Below are positions 25,130-33,768 of a stretch of DNA of 64,000 nt, piece after piece. Source of the DNA: Thermoanaerobaculum aquaticum (GTDB lineage: Bacteria > Acidobacteriota > Thermoanaerobaculia > Thermoanaerobaculales > Thermoanaerobaculaceae); contig NZ_JMFG01000023.1 in NCBI RefSeq assembly GCF_000687145.1, forward strand, positions 16,310 to 80,309, written 5' to 3'. The notes under the pieces were generated by a model, which was not told the DNA's origin, did no database searches, and saw only the letters and a program-made list of their open reading frames with translations. The position numbers and the translations under genes are program-made. The number at the start of each line of letters is the position of its first letter. Positions within the stretch are counted from its first letter, which is position 1.

Positions 25130-25135
25130 AGTATA
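25130..25135 (-). promoter_or_regulatory. -10 box of the beta-barrel gene
   Basis: TATACT on the minus strand, 18 nt before the ATG, leaves a short leader with GGAGG. It lies back to back with the comF TACACT hexamer, 33 bp away. Confidence 0.4.
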
Positions 25136-25168
25136 CGCGACCGGGCCTTGCTCCCGTTGGCAAGCTGC

Positions 25169-25174
25169 TACACT
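25169..25174 (+). promoter_or_regulatory. Putative -10 box of comF
   Basis: TACACT ends 8 nt before the comF ATG; no ribosome-binding site intervenes. A leaderless start is likely. A weak TTGCTC lies 15 bp upstream of it. Confidence 0.4.
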
Positions 25175-25182
25175 TGCCGAGC

Positions 25183-25875
25183 ATGGGGTACGTGGTTGCG
25201 TCCCTGCTGCAGGCCCTGCTCCCCGCCCGTTGCCTCCTATGCCGGGACAGCTTACCCGTCGCTTCCCGTGGTGGGGTTTGTTCCCCCTGCTGGCAAGCCC
25301 TGCCCCGGCTCCCCGAGCCCGCCTGCGAGAGGTGCGGGGAGCCGTCGGAGGTGAGCCCGTGCCTTTCCTGTCAAACCTCACCACCCCCGTGGCGGCGTTT
25401 TGCCGCCGTTTTTGCTTACGAGAAGGGCGCGCGGGAGCTGGTGCTGCTTTTAAAAAACGGGCGCGACGAGCTGGCCTCCCCCTGCGCCGTAGAGCTCTGG
25501 CAAAAGGCCCGAAGCTTTTCCTGGCCTGAAAAGCCCACCGTCACCTTTGTGCCCATGCGCCCCTGGCGCCGCCTAAGGCGCGGCTACAACCAAGCGGAGC
25601 TCCTGGCCAGCGAGCTTGCCAGGTTGGCCTCGTGGCCGAAGCAAAAGCTGCTCCGGCGCGTGGCGGCGGGGACGCAAAAAGGCCAAAGCCGGAAATCCCG
25701 CCACCAGCAGGTGGCCCACGCCTTTAAACCCACCGGTCCGGCACCCGAGCGGGTGGTGCTGGTGGACGACGTGGTCACCACCGGCGCCACCGCCGCCGCC
25801 TGCACCCGCGCCTTGCGGCGCGCAGGGGCCAAAGAGGTATGGGTACTGGCCCTCGCCAAAACCCTCAAGAGGTGA
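25183..25875 (+). CDS. comF: ComF-family phosphoribosyltransferase-like protein
   Basis: 230 residues. N-terminal zinc ribbons (CLLCRDS, CSPCW, CERCGEP, CLSC) precede a type I phosphoribosyltransferase fold with the PRPP motif VVLVDDVVTTGAT. RRGYNQAELLA is the ComF signature. ComF acts in DNA uptake in naturally competent bacteria, in single-strand handling at the inner membrane. The gene appears leaderless. It ends 3 nt before the proline dehydrogenase start, so the pair is probably co-transcribed although their functions look unrelated. Confidence 0.92.
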   Translation: MGYVVASLLQALLPARCLLCRDSLPVASRGGVCSPCWQALPRLPEPACERCGEPSEVSPCLSCQTSPPPWRRFAAVFAYEKGARELVLLLKNGRDELASPCAVELWQKARSFSWPEKPTVTFVPMRPWRRLRRGYNQAELLASELARLASWPKQKLLRRVAAGTQKGQSRKSRHQQVAHAFKPTGPAPERVVLVDDVVTTGATAAACTRALRRAGAKEVWVLALAKTLKR

Positions 25876-25878
25876 GCC

Positions 25879-26787
25879 ATGAGCGTCGTCAACCGTCTCC
25901 TCAAAACCGCCCTCCCTTTAACGCCTAAGTTCATTGTGCGTTTTTTCGCAAAAAGGTACGTGGCCGGCGACAGCTTGGAAGACGCGGTGAACACCGTGCG
26001 CCGGCTCATGGGGGAGGGGTGCTGCGCCACCGTGGATGTGCTGGGGGAAGCGGTGCGAAACCCCGAGCTGGCCGCCCAGGCGGTGGCCGCCTACCGGGAG
26101 GTGCTGGCTACCATCATCGAGCGCAAGCTGGACGCCAACATCTCGGTGAAACCCACGCAAATGGGTCTGGGAATTGGGGAGGATCTGGCCCTTTCCAACC
26201 TCCGCCAGGTGGTCGCCGAAGCCGCGCGCTTGGGGATTTTTGTGCGCATTGACATGGAGGACGCCACCACCACCGAGGCCACCTTGCGCATGTACAAAGC
26301 GCTCCGCCAGGAGTTTTCCAACGTGGGAGTGGTGCTGCAAGCCAGGCTGCGGAGGACCTTGAGCGACGCCAGGAACCTTGGCCAGGAAGGCACCAACGTT
26401 CGGCTTTGCAAGGGGATTTACCTCGAGCCCCGGGCTATTGCCTACGAAGAGCCCGAAATCATCCGCTGGGCTTTCGTGCACGCTTTGGAAGCGCTCTTTT
26501 CAGGGAAAGGCTACGTGGCCATTGCCACCCACGACGAATGGCTCATCGAGCAAGCTTTGGCCCTGGCCGAAAAAATGGGGGTTCCCAAGGAGCGCTTTGA
26601 GTTCCAAATGCTCTTAGGGGTCGACCCGGCTTTGCGCCGGATCATCGTTAGCGCCGGGCACAAGCTGCGAGTTTACGTCCCCTTCGGCTCCCACTGGTAC
26701 CCGTACTCGGTGCGCCGTTTGCGGGAAAACCCCAACATCATCAGGGCGGGGCTGGAAGCCTTCTTCCGCCGTCGTTTGGAGGCGTAA
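25879..26787 (+). CDS. Proline dehydrogenase (monofunctional)
   Basis: 302 residues, typical of stand-alone PRODH. FAD-dependent TIM barrel oxidising proline to pyrroline-5-carboxylate. Visible motifs: ISVKPTQMGLG, VRIDMEDATTTEATL, GTNVRLCKGIYLEP (Arg/Lys for FAD), VAIATHDEW and the substrate-binding end YVPFGSHWYPYSVRRLRENP, split here at residue about 275. The partner P5C dehydrogenase is not in the window. GTGAGCC overlaps the region just after the comF stop. Confidence 0.94.
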   Translation: MSVVNRLLKTALPLTPKFIVRFFAKRYVAGDSLEDAVNTVRRLMGEGCCATVDVLGEAVRNPELAAQAVAAYREVLATIIERKLDANISVKPTQMGLGIGEDLALSNLRQVVAEAARLGIFVRIDMEDATTTEATLRMYKALRQEFSNVGVVLQARLRRTLSDARNLGQEGTNVRLCKGIYLEPRAIAYEEPEIIRWAFVHALEALFSGKGYVAIATHDEWLIEQALALAEKMGVPKERFEFQMLLGVDPALRRIIVSAGHKLRVYVPFGSHWYPYSVRRLRENPNIIRAGLEAFFRRRLEA

Positions 26788-26789
26788 GC

Positions 26790-27479
26790 TTACGCTTTGC
26801 TCACCAGAAACTTGGCCTCGGCCACGCTGTTGCCAGCGCGGGCCGTCACCACCAGGATGCCCGTGCCTTTGTCCAACGGGGGGAGGGTCCCTCCCGCTTT
26901 AAAAACCCCGGAGGCATCGGTGGAACCGTTGGCCAGCACCATGGGCTTGGTGGCCGTGGAAACGAAGCGGATCTCCACCTGGGCCGGAACCCCGTGACCT
27001 GCGTCCTGGTTGAGGGTTTTGACGGTCACCGCAAAGGGCTGGCCCGCCAGCAAGCGATCGGCCCCTTCCACCTGCAGCTTGAGGGTAACGCCGCGCCGCT
27101 GCTCCTCCAACCACTGGGCAATGACCTCGTCCAGGGAGCGGGAGGTTTCCACCTTGCGGGCGCTGGCTGCCAGCGGCGAGCGCGCCACCACCGTGGTGTC
27201 CCCTTCGTCGCTGGCCGCCGGTTGGGTTAAAAGGTCAATCCGACCCGAGCGGATGGCTTCCACGATGGCCCGGTGCTGGCGCTCCATGAGGATGCGGATG
27301 GCGTTTTCATCCGCTCCGGCTTCCAAGAGGTTGCGGTACTCCGTACGGCGGCTGGCCAGAATTTCTCCACCCACGTAAATGAGGGACTCGATGAGGGGGT
27401 TTTTCCCGCCCCGGTCCTCGGTTTGCACGTGGTAGGTGGTCCCACCGTACTCGATGTCGGTGTTGAACCCCGTGAGCAC
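26790..27479 (-). CDS. Conserved protein with C-terminal Ig-like domain
   Basis: 229 residues from GTG. Residues 1-75 form a compact domain (FNTDIEYGGTTYHVQTEDRG; PLIESLIYVGGEIL; MERQHRAIVEAIRSG) that I believe is widespread in Acidobacteria and deltaproteobacteria but has no known function. A charged linker leads to a C-terminal beta-sandwich (TLKLQVEGADRLLAGQPFAVTVK; VTARAGNSVAEAKFLV). No signal peptide, so it is probably cytosolic. GGGAGG lies 7 nt before the GTG. A perfect inverted repeat brackets a TAGCAT hexamer in its promoter region. Confidence 0.68.
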   Translation of the reverse strand: MLTGFNTDIEYGGTTYHVQTEDRGGKNPLIESLIYVGGEILASRRTEYRNLLEAGADENAIRILMERQHRAIVEAIRSGRIDLLTQPAASDEGDTTVVARSPLAASARKVETSRSLDEVIAQWLEEQRRGVTLKLQVEGADRLLAGQPFAVTVKTLNQDAGHGVPAQVEIRFVSTATKPMVLANGSTDASGVFKAGGTLPPLDKGTGILVVTARAGNSVAEAKFLVSKA

Positions 27480-27487
27480 CGTTTAGC

Positions 27488-27514
27488 CTCCCGCGCTTAT
27501 GCTACGAGCGGGAG
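27488..27514. promoter_or_regulatory. Inverted repeat around a -10 hexamer
   Basis: CTCCCGC (27488-27494) and GCGGGAG (27508-27514) form a perfect 7-bp inverted repeat with a 13-nt centre. The minus-strand hexamer TAGCAT (27499-27504) lies in the centre, placed to drive the gene starting at 27479; the left arm contains its Shine-Dalgarno. The symmetry suggests a repressor operator. Confidence 0.4.
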
Positions 27515-27599
27515 GCGGAAACTGTCAAACCGTGGTTGAAAAACCACTGGCCAAAGCGATAGCCGCGGACCCTTGGATGCAACCTTCGGCTCCTCCCTG

Positions 27600-27605
27600 T
27601 AAACT
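27600..27605 (+). promoter_or_regulatory. Putative -10 box of the HAD hydrolase gene
   Basis: TAAACT lies 6 nt before the GTG start, which has no ribosome-binding site; consistent with a leaderless message. Confidence 0.4.
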
Positions 27606-27611
27606 TGCCCC

Positions 27612-28319
27612 GTGCGGTGCTTGCTCCTCTTCGACATTGATGGGACCCTCATCTCCAGCCAAGGGAAAGCCTTTGCCGCCCTCCTGAAGGCCTTCCGGCA
27701 GGTGGTAGGGGCCGAGCCACCGGTGGAGGGTTTTTCCCCGGCGGGCAAAACCGACCCGCAAATCGTGTCCGAGCTCTTGAACCGGGTGGCCACCGACCAC
27801 CGTAAGCGAAACCAGCTGGTGGCGGAGGTTTTGGCTGCCTACCTCGAGACCTTGCCGGAAGTGGTCAAAAAACCGCACGTTCGGCTTTTGCCAGGCGTGG
27901 CCGAGCTGCTCCCGGTGCTGGCCGAAAACCCCCAGGTGGCGTTGGGCCTTTTAACCGGAAACATTCGCGAAGGCGCGCAGTTTAAACTGGAGCTCGCCGG
28001 TCTTTGGCACTACTTTGCTTTTGGGGCCTTTGGTTCTGACTGCTCCGACCGCAACCAGCTGCTCCCCTACGCCTGGGAGAGAGCGCACCAGCGTTTCGGT
28101 GTGCGCTTTTCCCCGGAGCGTACCGTCATTGTGGGGGATACCCCAGCTGACGTGGCCTGTGCCAAGACCTGGGACGCTAAGGCCATTGCCGTAGCTGGTC
28201 ACACGTTTACGGCAGCTCGGCTGCTGCCAGCGCATCCCGATGGGGTGCTGCCGTCCTTAAGCCCCGAGCTCTTTCTCCCGGTGTGCTTTTCGATCCTCTC
28301 CCGGGCGCCGCTGGCCTAG
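27612..28319 (+). CDS. HAD-superfamily phosphatase (phosphoglycolate phosphatase-like)
   Basis: 235 residues from GTG. HAD motif I is LLLFDIDGTLI (nucleophile Asp in DIDGT), motif II LLTGN, motif III near KLELAGLW, and motif IV VIVGDTPADVACA. The helical cap after motif I makes it subfamily C1, like Gph or beta-phosphoglucomutase-related enzymes. The exact phosphomonoester substrate cannot be told. It converges on the acyl-CoA synthetase gene with a 4-nt overlap. Confidence 0.87.
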   Translation: MRCLLLFDIDGTLISSQGKAFAALLKAFRQVVGAEPPVEGFSPAGKTDPQIVSELLNRVATDHRKRNQLVAEVLAAYLETLPEVVKKPHVRLLPGVAELLPVLAENPQVALGLLTGNIREGAQFKLELAGLWHYFAFGAFGSDCSDRNQLLPYAWERAHQRFGVRFSPERTVIVGDTPADVACAKTWDAKAIAVAGHTFTAARLLPAHPDGVLPSLSPELFLPVCFSILSRAPLA

Positions 28320-30103
28320 TCCTCCCCAGCCCCCAGATCAAAGGCCTTTTGGGTCTTGAGGTACATGGCTTCGATCACGTCCCGGTAGCGCTCGGCCACC
28401 ACCCGCCGGCGAACCTTCATGGTGGGGGTGAGCTCCCCGGCCTCCAGGGAAAACTCCCGGGGAAGCAGGGAAAACCGGCGGATGCGCTCGTGGGAAGCCA
28501 GCTCCAGGTTTACCTTCTTCACCGCTTCGGCCACCAGCGCTTCGGTGTCCGGGTGGGCCGCCATTTCTTCCCGGGAAAGCCCCTTGATCCCCTTTTCGGC
28601 AAAGTAGATCTCGAGGTTTTCAAAGTTGGGCACGATCAGCGCGGTGAGGTAGGGGTAGCGATCGCCAATCACCACCGCTTGGGCAATGTAGGCCGTGGCC
28701 CCGAGCTTGCCCTCGATGGGCTGGGGCGCCACGTTCTTGCCGCCGGAAGTCACGATGATGTCCTTCTTGCGGTCGGTGATGAAGAGGTAGCCGTCGGCGT
28801 CAATGTACCCCACGTCTCCGGTGTGCAGGAAACCCTCCTTATCAATGGCCTCAGCGGTGGCTTCCGGCTTGTTCCAGTAGCCTTTCATGATGTTGGGGCC
28901 GCGGGCCAGGATCTCCCCGTCCTCGGCAATGCGCACCTCCACGCCCGGAAGCACCTGCCCTGCCGAGCCAATGCGGTTGGCGTCAAGACGGTTCACGGAA
29001 ATGACTGGCGAGCTTTCGGTAAGACCGTACCCCTGCAAGATGGGCAAGCCCACGATATCGAAGAACTCCCCCACCTCCCGGGAAAGCGGTGCTCCCCCGG
29101 AAACCGTAAACCGCAAACGCCCGCCCAGGCGCTCCAACACCTTGGAAAAGATGCGGGCTTTGGCCACCGCGTATTGGCCCCGGAGGAACGCCGAGGCTTT
29201 TTCCCCCCGCCACTCCGCTTCCTTGACCTTCCGCCCCACCGACAAGGCCCACTGGAACAGGCGCCGCTTGGCCCCACCCTCCTGCTGGATCTTGGAGAGG
29301 ATCTTGATGTACGACCGCTCGTAAAGGCGGGGCACGGAAACCATGATGGTAGGGCGGATTTCCGTGAGCTGCATGGGCACCTTTTCAATGGACTCCACGT
29401 AGTTGATCTGCACCCCGTACTGCAAGAACACGTAGTCCACCGTGCGCTCGTAGGAGTGGGAAAGCGGCAGGAACGACATGGAAATGTCCTTGTCGGTAAT
29501 GGGGAAAAGCGGGCGTACCGCGTTGACCTGGGAGATCAGGTTACGGTGTGTGAGCATCACCCCCTTGGGCTCACCGGTGGTTCCTGAGGTGTAAATGAGG
29601 GTGGCCAGGTCTTCCTCGGCAACGACCGGAAACTCCTTTTGCTTGCGCTTGGGCGGCAAAGGCAGATCGGCAAGACAACGCAGGCCCGGGGCCAAGTTGG
29701 GATCCACACCGATCACCTGCACATCCAAACCGGAAGCGGCTTCCAAGGCTACTCGCGCCCGCTCCTTGCCGGAAACGATCAAAAGTCGGGCCCCGGCATC
29801 CTGAACGATGTAGCGCACGTGAGGGGCTGGCAACGTGGCGTACAGAGGCACATCCACAGCGCCAATGAGCTGGCAGGCAAAGTCCACGATGTGCCACTCG
29901 GGGCGGTTTTCGGAAAAGATCGCCACCCGATCCCCCGGGCGGATGCCCAAGGCCAAAAGTTTCTGGGCAAGCTCCCGCACCGCCTTCTCAAACTCCTTGA
30001 CGGTAACTTCCCGCCATCCCCTCCCTTCCTTGATGCGCAGCAGCACCTTGCGGGGGGGGAAGTTGCCCACCACATAAAAAAACAGGTCCTGGAGAGTCTT
30101 CAT
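28316..30103 (-). CDS. Long-chain acyl-CoA synthetase (AMP-forming)
   Basis: 595 residues, the FadD15/ACSL-like group. Motifs: P-loop YTSGTTGEPKGVMLTH, QGYGLTESSPV (A5), HTGDVGYID (A7), DRKKDIIVTSGGKNVAP (A8) and a C-terminal Lys region. It activates fatty acids with ATP and CoA for lipid synthesis or beta-oxidation. GGAGGAGGCG precedes the ATG, and TACAAT at 30127-30132 makes a good -10. Monocistronic. Substrate chain length is inferred from family resemblance only. Confidence 0.93.
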   Translation of the reverse strand: MKTLQDLFFYVVGNFPPRKVLLRIKEGRGWREVTVKEFEKAVRELAQKLLALGIRPGDRVAIFSENRPEWHIVDFACQLIGAVDVPLYATLPAPHVRYIVQDAGARLLIVSGKERARVALEAASGLDVQVIGVDPNLAPGLRCLADLPLPPKRKQKEFPVVAEEDLATLIYTSGTTGEPKGVMLTHRNLISQVNAVRPLFPITDKDISMSFLPLSHSYERTVDYVFLQYGVQINYVESIEKVPMQLTEIRPTIMVSVPRLYERSYIKILSKIQQEGGAKRRLFQWALSVGRKVKEAEWRGEKASAFLRGQYAVAKARIFSKVLERLGGRLRFTVSGGAPLSREVGEFFDIVGLPILQGYGLTESSPVISVNRLDANRIGSAGQVLPGVEVRIAEDGEILARGPNIMKGYWNKPEATAEAIDKEGFLHTGDVGYIDADGYLFITDRKKDIIVTSGGKNVAPQPIEGKLGATAYIAQAVVIGDRYPYLTALIVPNFENLEIYFAEKGIKGLSREEMAAHPDTEALVAEAVKKVNLELASHERIRRFSLLPREFSLEAGELTPTMKVRRRVVAERYRDVIEAMYLKTQKAFDLGAGED

Positions 30104-30126
30104 CGCCTCCTCCGTTCCTCGCCGGC

Positions 30127-30132
30127 ATTGTA
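30127..30132 (-). promoter_or_regulatory. -10 box of the acyl-CoA synthetase gene
   Basis: TACAAT, five of six matches to consensus, on the minus strand about 23 nt before the ATG; the leader holds GGAGGAGG. Confidence 0.45.
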
Positions 30133-30161
30133 CCCAAAACCCATGCTTTGTTCCTGCCCTT

Positions 30162-30167
30162 CATAAT
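30162..30167 (+). promoter_or_regulatory. Putative -10 box of truA operon
   Basis: CATAAT lies 6 nt before the truA ATG with no ribosome-binding site between them. It would drive a leaderless truA-uppS-cdsA-dxr-rseP transcript. Confidence 0.4.
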
Positions 30168-30173
30168 ACCCGC

Positions 30174-30974
30174 ATGGAGCCGCGCCTGCGGATGACCCTC
30201 GCCTACCTCGGGACCCACTTTGCCGGCTGGCAAAAGCAGGAAAACGCCCGCACCGTGCAGGGGGAGCTGGAAAAAGCCCTGGCTCGCCTTTACCAAAAGC
30301 CCGTGCCCACGGTGGGGGCGGGACGGACCGATGCCGGCGTGCACGCCGACGGGCAGGTGGCCCATTTTGATCCTCCCCTGGCCATTCCGCCCACAGGTGT
30401 TCTGCAAGCTCTCAACAGCTTCTTGCCCTGGGATCTCCGGGTTTTGCAGGTCAAACCGGTGCCGGCTTCCTTTCACGCCCGGCGCTCAGCGGTGGGCAAG
30501 CGCTACCGCTACCGCCTGGCCTGGGGGGCGGTGCTGCCCCCTTGGGAGGGCCTCCGCCGCCTGTGGCTGCCCCGTGCCCCCAACCTGGAGCTTTTGGCCG
30601 CAGCGCTCCGTATGCTCCCCGGGGAGCATGACTTTGTCCGCTTCTCCCTTTCGGGACATGCGGGCCGGGGAAAGCGGGGTACGGTGAGAACGCTTTTTGT
30701 GGCAACCCTCACCGCCGGTCAAGGAAGGGCGGACATGATCTTCGAGGGGGACGGCTTCCTGCGGGGCATGGTGCGCCGTCTGGTGGGAGCTGCGCTGGAA
30801 ATCGCCCAGGGACGCCAGGAGCTTTCCTGGCTTCAAGCCTTAATGGCCGGGGAAGCTAGCCTCCCCCCGGCCCCCACGGCCCCGCCCCACGGCCTCACCC
30901 TGGAACGGGTTTTTTACCGCCGCCCCAAGCGCTGGGCGAAAGGCCCGCAAAGGGCGCAAACCTTGCGCTTTTAG
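30174..30974 (+). CDS. truA: tRNA pseudouridine(38-40) synthase
   Basis: 266 residues. TruA makes pseudouridine in the anticodon arm. Catalytic Asp lies in GAGRTDAGVHA; other family motifs are LAYLGTHFAGWQKQ, LNSFLPWDLRV and the C-terminal GDGFLRGMVRRLVGAALEI. Proximity to uppS-cdsA-dxr-rseP is common. A short, possibly leaderless start; -10-like CATAAT lies right before the ATG. Confidence 0.95.
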   Translation: MEPRLRMTLAYLGTHFAGWQKQENARTVQGELEKALARLYQKPVPTVGAGRTDAGVHADGQVAHFDPPLAIPPTGVLQALNSFLPWDLRVLQVKPVPASFHARRSAVGKRYRYRLAWGAVLPPWEGLRRLWLPRAPNLELLAAALRMLPGEHDFVRFSLSGHAGRGKRGTVRTLFVATLTAGQGRADMIFEGDGFLRGMVRRLVGAALEIAQGRQELSWLQALMAGEASLPPAPTAPPHGLTLERVFYRRPKRWAKGPQRAQTLRF

Positions 30975-30999
30975 CGGACGTGTTAGACTGCCGCGGTCC

Positions 31000-31794
31000 A
31001 TGAAGGACGTGGATCGCATTGCCCCGCCCGGAAGTGAGGAGCGAAAGCTCCTGGAGAGCATTCCCCCTGAAAGGTTCCCCAAGCACGTAGCCATCATCAT
31101 GGACGGCAACGGCCGCTGGGCCAAAAAACGCGGTTTGCCGCGGGTGGAAGGCCACCGGGCGGGCATTGAGGCGGTGCGCAGCACGGTGGAAGCCGCTGCT
31201 CGCCTGGAAATCCCGGTGCTGACGCTTTACGCTTTTTCCACCGAAAACTGGCGCCGTCCGCGCTGGGAAGTGCTCACGCTCATGGCGCTTTTGAAGGAGT
31301 ACCTCAACAAGGAGCTGCACACCCTGGTGGAAAACAACATCCGCTTTCGCCCCATTGGCCGCATCCACGAGCTGGAGCCGGAAATCCAACAGGGCCTCGC
31401 CCACGCCGTGGAGGCCACCGCTGCCAATACCGGGCTTTTCTTCCAAATTGCCCTCAACTACTCGGGCCGGGCCGAGCTCACGGATACGGTGCGGGAGGCG
31501 GTGCGCCTGGCCCGGGAGGGGAAGCTGCGGGAGGACGATGTGGATGAAGCGTGGGTGGCGGCCCATCTGGCCACCGCCGGCACCCCGGACCCCGATCTTT
31601 TGATCCGCACTTCCGGGGAAATGCGCATTTCCAACTTCTTGCTGTGGCAAATTGCGTACACCGAGCTGGTGATCACCCCGGTGCTGTGGCCCGACTTTCG
31701 CGCCCGCGACCTCATCGCTGCCGTGGCTGACTACGCCAGGAGGGAACGACGCTTCGGGGGCGTTCCCGAAGCTGAAGAGACGGAGGAAACCTAG
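31000..31794 (+). CDS. uppS: Undecaprenyl diphosphate synthase
   Basis: 264 residues. Cis-prenyltransferase that extends FPP to the C55 carrier for peptidoglycan and O-antigen. All conserved blocks are present: IIMDGNGRWAKKRG (catalytic Asp), GHRAGIEAVR, LTLYAFSTENWRRP, and the substrate loop LLIRTSGEMRISNFLLWQ. The last motif carries Glu-Met in place of the usual Gly-Glu-x-R order (SGE-MRISN), still family-like. A TAGACT hexamer 10 nt upstream may add a promoter. Its stop abuts the cdsA start. Confidence 0.95.
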   Translation: MKDVDRIAPPGSEERKLLESIPPERFPKHVAIIMDGNGRWAKKRGLPRVEGHRAGIEAVRSTVEAAARLEIPVLTLYAFSTENWRRPRWEVLTLMALLKEYLNKELHTLVENNIRFRPIGRIHELEPEIQQGLAHAVEATAANTGLFFQIALNYSGRAELTDTVREAVRLAREGKLREDDVDEAWVAAHLATAGTPDPDLLIRTSGEMRISNFLLWQIAYTELVITPVLWPDFRARDLIAAVADYARRERRFGGVPEAEETEET

Positions 31795-32604
31795 GTGGGC
31801 GTGCGGGAGACCACGGCGTTTGTGCTGCTGCCCATCATCCTGGCGGCCATCGTCTGGCTTCCCCCGTGGGTTTACTTGGGGGCCGTGGCGGTGGTGGGGC
31901 TTCTGGCAGCCTGGGAGCTGGTGGCGCTTTTTCGCGCCAAGGGACACCCCGTGCCGCTGGTGCCCACGTTGGCGGCCAGCTTCGCTGGCACCGTGGTGGC
32001 TTGGCAGCAAGACCTGGAGCTGTGGGCGTGGTTCACCGTGGCTGCCCTGCTGTTGCTTCCGGTTTGGTACCTGCTCACCGGCGGTGCGGTGGAGGGGGCC
32101 AGCGCAGCTCTTGCCGGCTCCCTCTTCGTGGCCCTTTACTTTGCCGTGACCACCGGTGCCATGGGGCTTTTGCGCTTGAGCTTTGGCCCGGAGCTGGGGT
32201 GGAAGGTGGTGCTCCTGCACTGCCTTACCATTTGGGGAGGGGATTCCGGCGCCTACTACGTAGGTGTGCGGTGGGGGAAGCACAAACTGGCCCCGCGGGT
32301 CAGCCCCAAGAAGTCCTGGGAGGGCATCCTCGGCGGCATTGCCCTCACGTTTTTTGGCGTGTGGTTCTGCCGCACGGTGTTCTTCCCCGAGCTGCCGTGG
32401 GCGCTGGCGTGGGCGGAAGCCGCCATGCTTTCGCTTCTGGCGCCGGTGGGGGACCTGGTGGAATCGCTGTTTAAGAGGGATGTGGGGGTCAAAGACTCCT
32501 CCGACCTTATCCCCGGCCACGGCGGGTTTTTGGATCGCACGGACTCGCTTTTCTTCGCCGCTCCGTTTACCTGGGTTTTGATGCTTTTGAGCTTGCCACG
32601 GTGA
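31795..32604 (+). CDS. cdsA: Phosphatidate cytidylyltransferase
   Basis: 269 residues, about seven or eight membrane helices. Makes CDP-diacylglycerol, the branch point of phospholipid synthesis. The C-terminal signature (DLVESLFKRDVGVKDSSDLI, followed by GHGGFLDRTDS) with the K-R and K-D pairs is diagnostic. GTG start directly follows the uppS stop, so translation is coupled; its end overlaps dxr by 4 nt. Confidence 0.94.
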   Translation: MGVRETTAFVLLPIILAAIVWLPPWVYLGAVAVVGLLAAWELVALFRAKGHPVPLVPTLAASFAGTVVAWQQDLELWAWFTVAALLLLPVWYLLTGGAVEGASAALAGSLFVALYFAVTTGAMGLLRLSFGPELGWKVVLLHCLTIWGGDSGAYYVGVRWGKHKLAPRVSPKKSWEGILGGIALTFFGVWFCRTVFFPELPWALAWAEAAMLSLLAPVGDLVESLFKRDVGVKDSSDLIPGHGGFLDRTDSLFFAAPFTWVLMLLSLPR

Positions 32605-33755
32605 AGGTCCTAAGCATCCTCGGCTCCACCGGCTCCATTGGCACCTCCACCCTGGACGTGGTGCGCCACTTTCCCGACCGCTTCCAGGTGGTGGCGCTGG
32701 CCGCTGGCCGCAACCTGGAGCTTTTAGCGCGACAAATTGAGGAGTTCCGCCCGCAGCTGGTGGCGGTGGCCGATGAGGAAAAGGCTTTGACGCTGGCCCA
32801 CCGCTTTCCGGGGCTGGAGGTGCTGGCCGGTGAAGAGGGCCGCCTGGCGGTGGCCACCCATCCCCAAGCCACCACCGTGGTGGGCGCGCTGGTGGGGGCC
32901 CTGGGCTTGCCGGCCACGTACGCGGCGGTGCAGGCCGGCAAAGAGCTGCTGTTGGCCAACAAGGAAACGCTGGTGGTGGCCGGCTCGCTGATCATGGCGG
33001 AAGCCCGGCGTTCGGGGAGCCAAATCATCCCCGTGGACTCCGAGCACAACGGGCTTTTTCAAGCGCTGCGGGTGGGGCCCCCGGGAACCGCCCGGAGGCT
33101 CATCCTCACCGCATCCGGCGGGCCCTTCCGCACCACCCCGCTTGCCCAGCTGGCCAACGTCACCCCTGAGCAAGCCCTGGCCCACCCCACCTGGCGCATG
33201 GGGGCCAAGATCTCCGTGGACTCGGCCACCATGATGAACAAAGGGCTGGAGATCATCGAGGCCCACCACTTGTTCGGCTTTCCCCCGGATGCCATTGACG
33301 TGCTCATTCACCCCGAAAGCCGCATCCACGCCCTGGTGGAGTACATGGACGGCACGCTCATCGCCCAGCTTTCGGTGAACGACATGCGCTTCCCAATCCT
33401 CTACGCCCTGGCCTACCCCGAGCGCTTGGCCAGTCCATTTGGTAGGCTTGACCTGGCTGCAGTGGGGAGCTTGCACTTTGAGCTCCCCGACGATCGCCGG
33501 TTCCCCTGTTTGGCCTTGGCCCGCCAAGCGCTTCAAGCCGGGGGCACAGCACCGGCGGTGCTCAACGCGGCCAACGAGGTTGCTGTGGAGCTTTTCCTTG
33601 CCGGCCAGCTTCCTTTTTTGGGAATTCCCGAGCTGGTACGGAGGGTCTTGGAAGAGGAGCCGGCGGCCCCCTTGACCTCCCTGGAGGAGGCGTTGGCCGC
33701 CGATCAGCGGGCGCGGAGGCGGGCGCGGGAGTGGGCCGCCCGGCTGGCCCGGTAA
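32601..33755 (+). CDS. dxr: 1-deoxy-D-xylulose 5-phosphate reductoisomerase
   Basis: 384 residues. NADPH-dependent second step of the MEP isoprenoid pathway. NADPH motif SILGSTGSIGTSTLDVV; metal/substrate motifs VDSEHNGLFQ, ASGGPFR and the helix MGAKISVDSATMMNKGLE; H-P-x-S near LIHPESRIHALV. Starts with GTG overlapping cdsA. It implies the MEP route feeds IspA (9.0 kb) and UppS (31.0 kb). dxs is not in the window. Confidence 0.96.
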   Translation: MKVLSILGSTGSIGTSTLDVVRHFPDRFQVVALAAGRNLELLARQIEEFRPQLVAVADEEKALTLAHRFPGLEVLAGEEGRLAVATHPQATTVVGALVGALGLPATYAAVQAGKELLLANKETLVVAGSLIMAEARRSGSQIIPVDSEHNGLFQALRVGPPGTARRLILTASGGPFRTTPLAQLANVTPEQALAHPTWRMGAKISVDSATMMNKGLEIIEAHHLFGFPPDAIDVLIHPESRIHALVEYMDGTLIAQLSVNDMRFPILYALAYPERLASPFGRLDLAAVGSLHFELPDDRRFPCLALARQALQAGGTAPAVLNAANEVAVELFLAGQLPFLGIPELVRRVLEEEPAAPLTSLEEALAADQRARRRAREWAARLAR

Positions 33756-33768
33756 AGAAGGGATAGGA

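Noticed and set aside
27532-27547. GTGGTT-GAAA-AACCAC hairpin as a riboswitch or terminator
   Set aside because: Six-base stem with a stable tetraloop but no T run and no conserved aptamer features; it lies upstream of the probable HAD start site, so it may not be transcribed.
30895-32520. A 541-residue minus-strand frame over truA, uppS and cdsA
   Set aside because: Opposite strand to three genes with intact catalytic motifs; composition is biased and no start signal is present.
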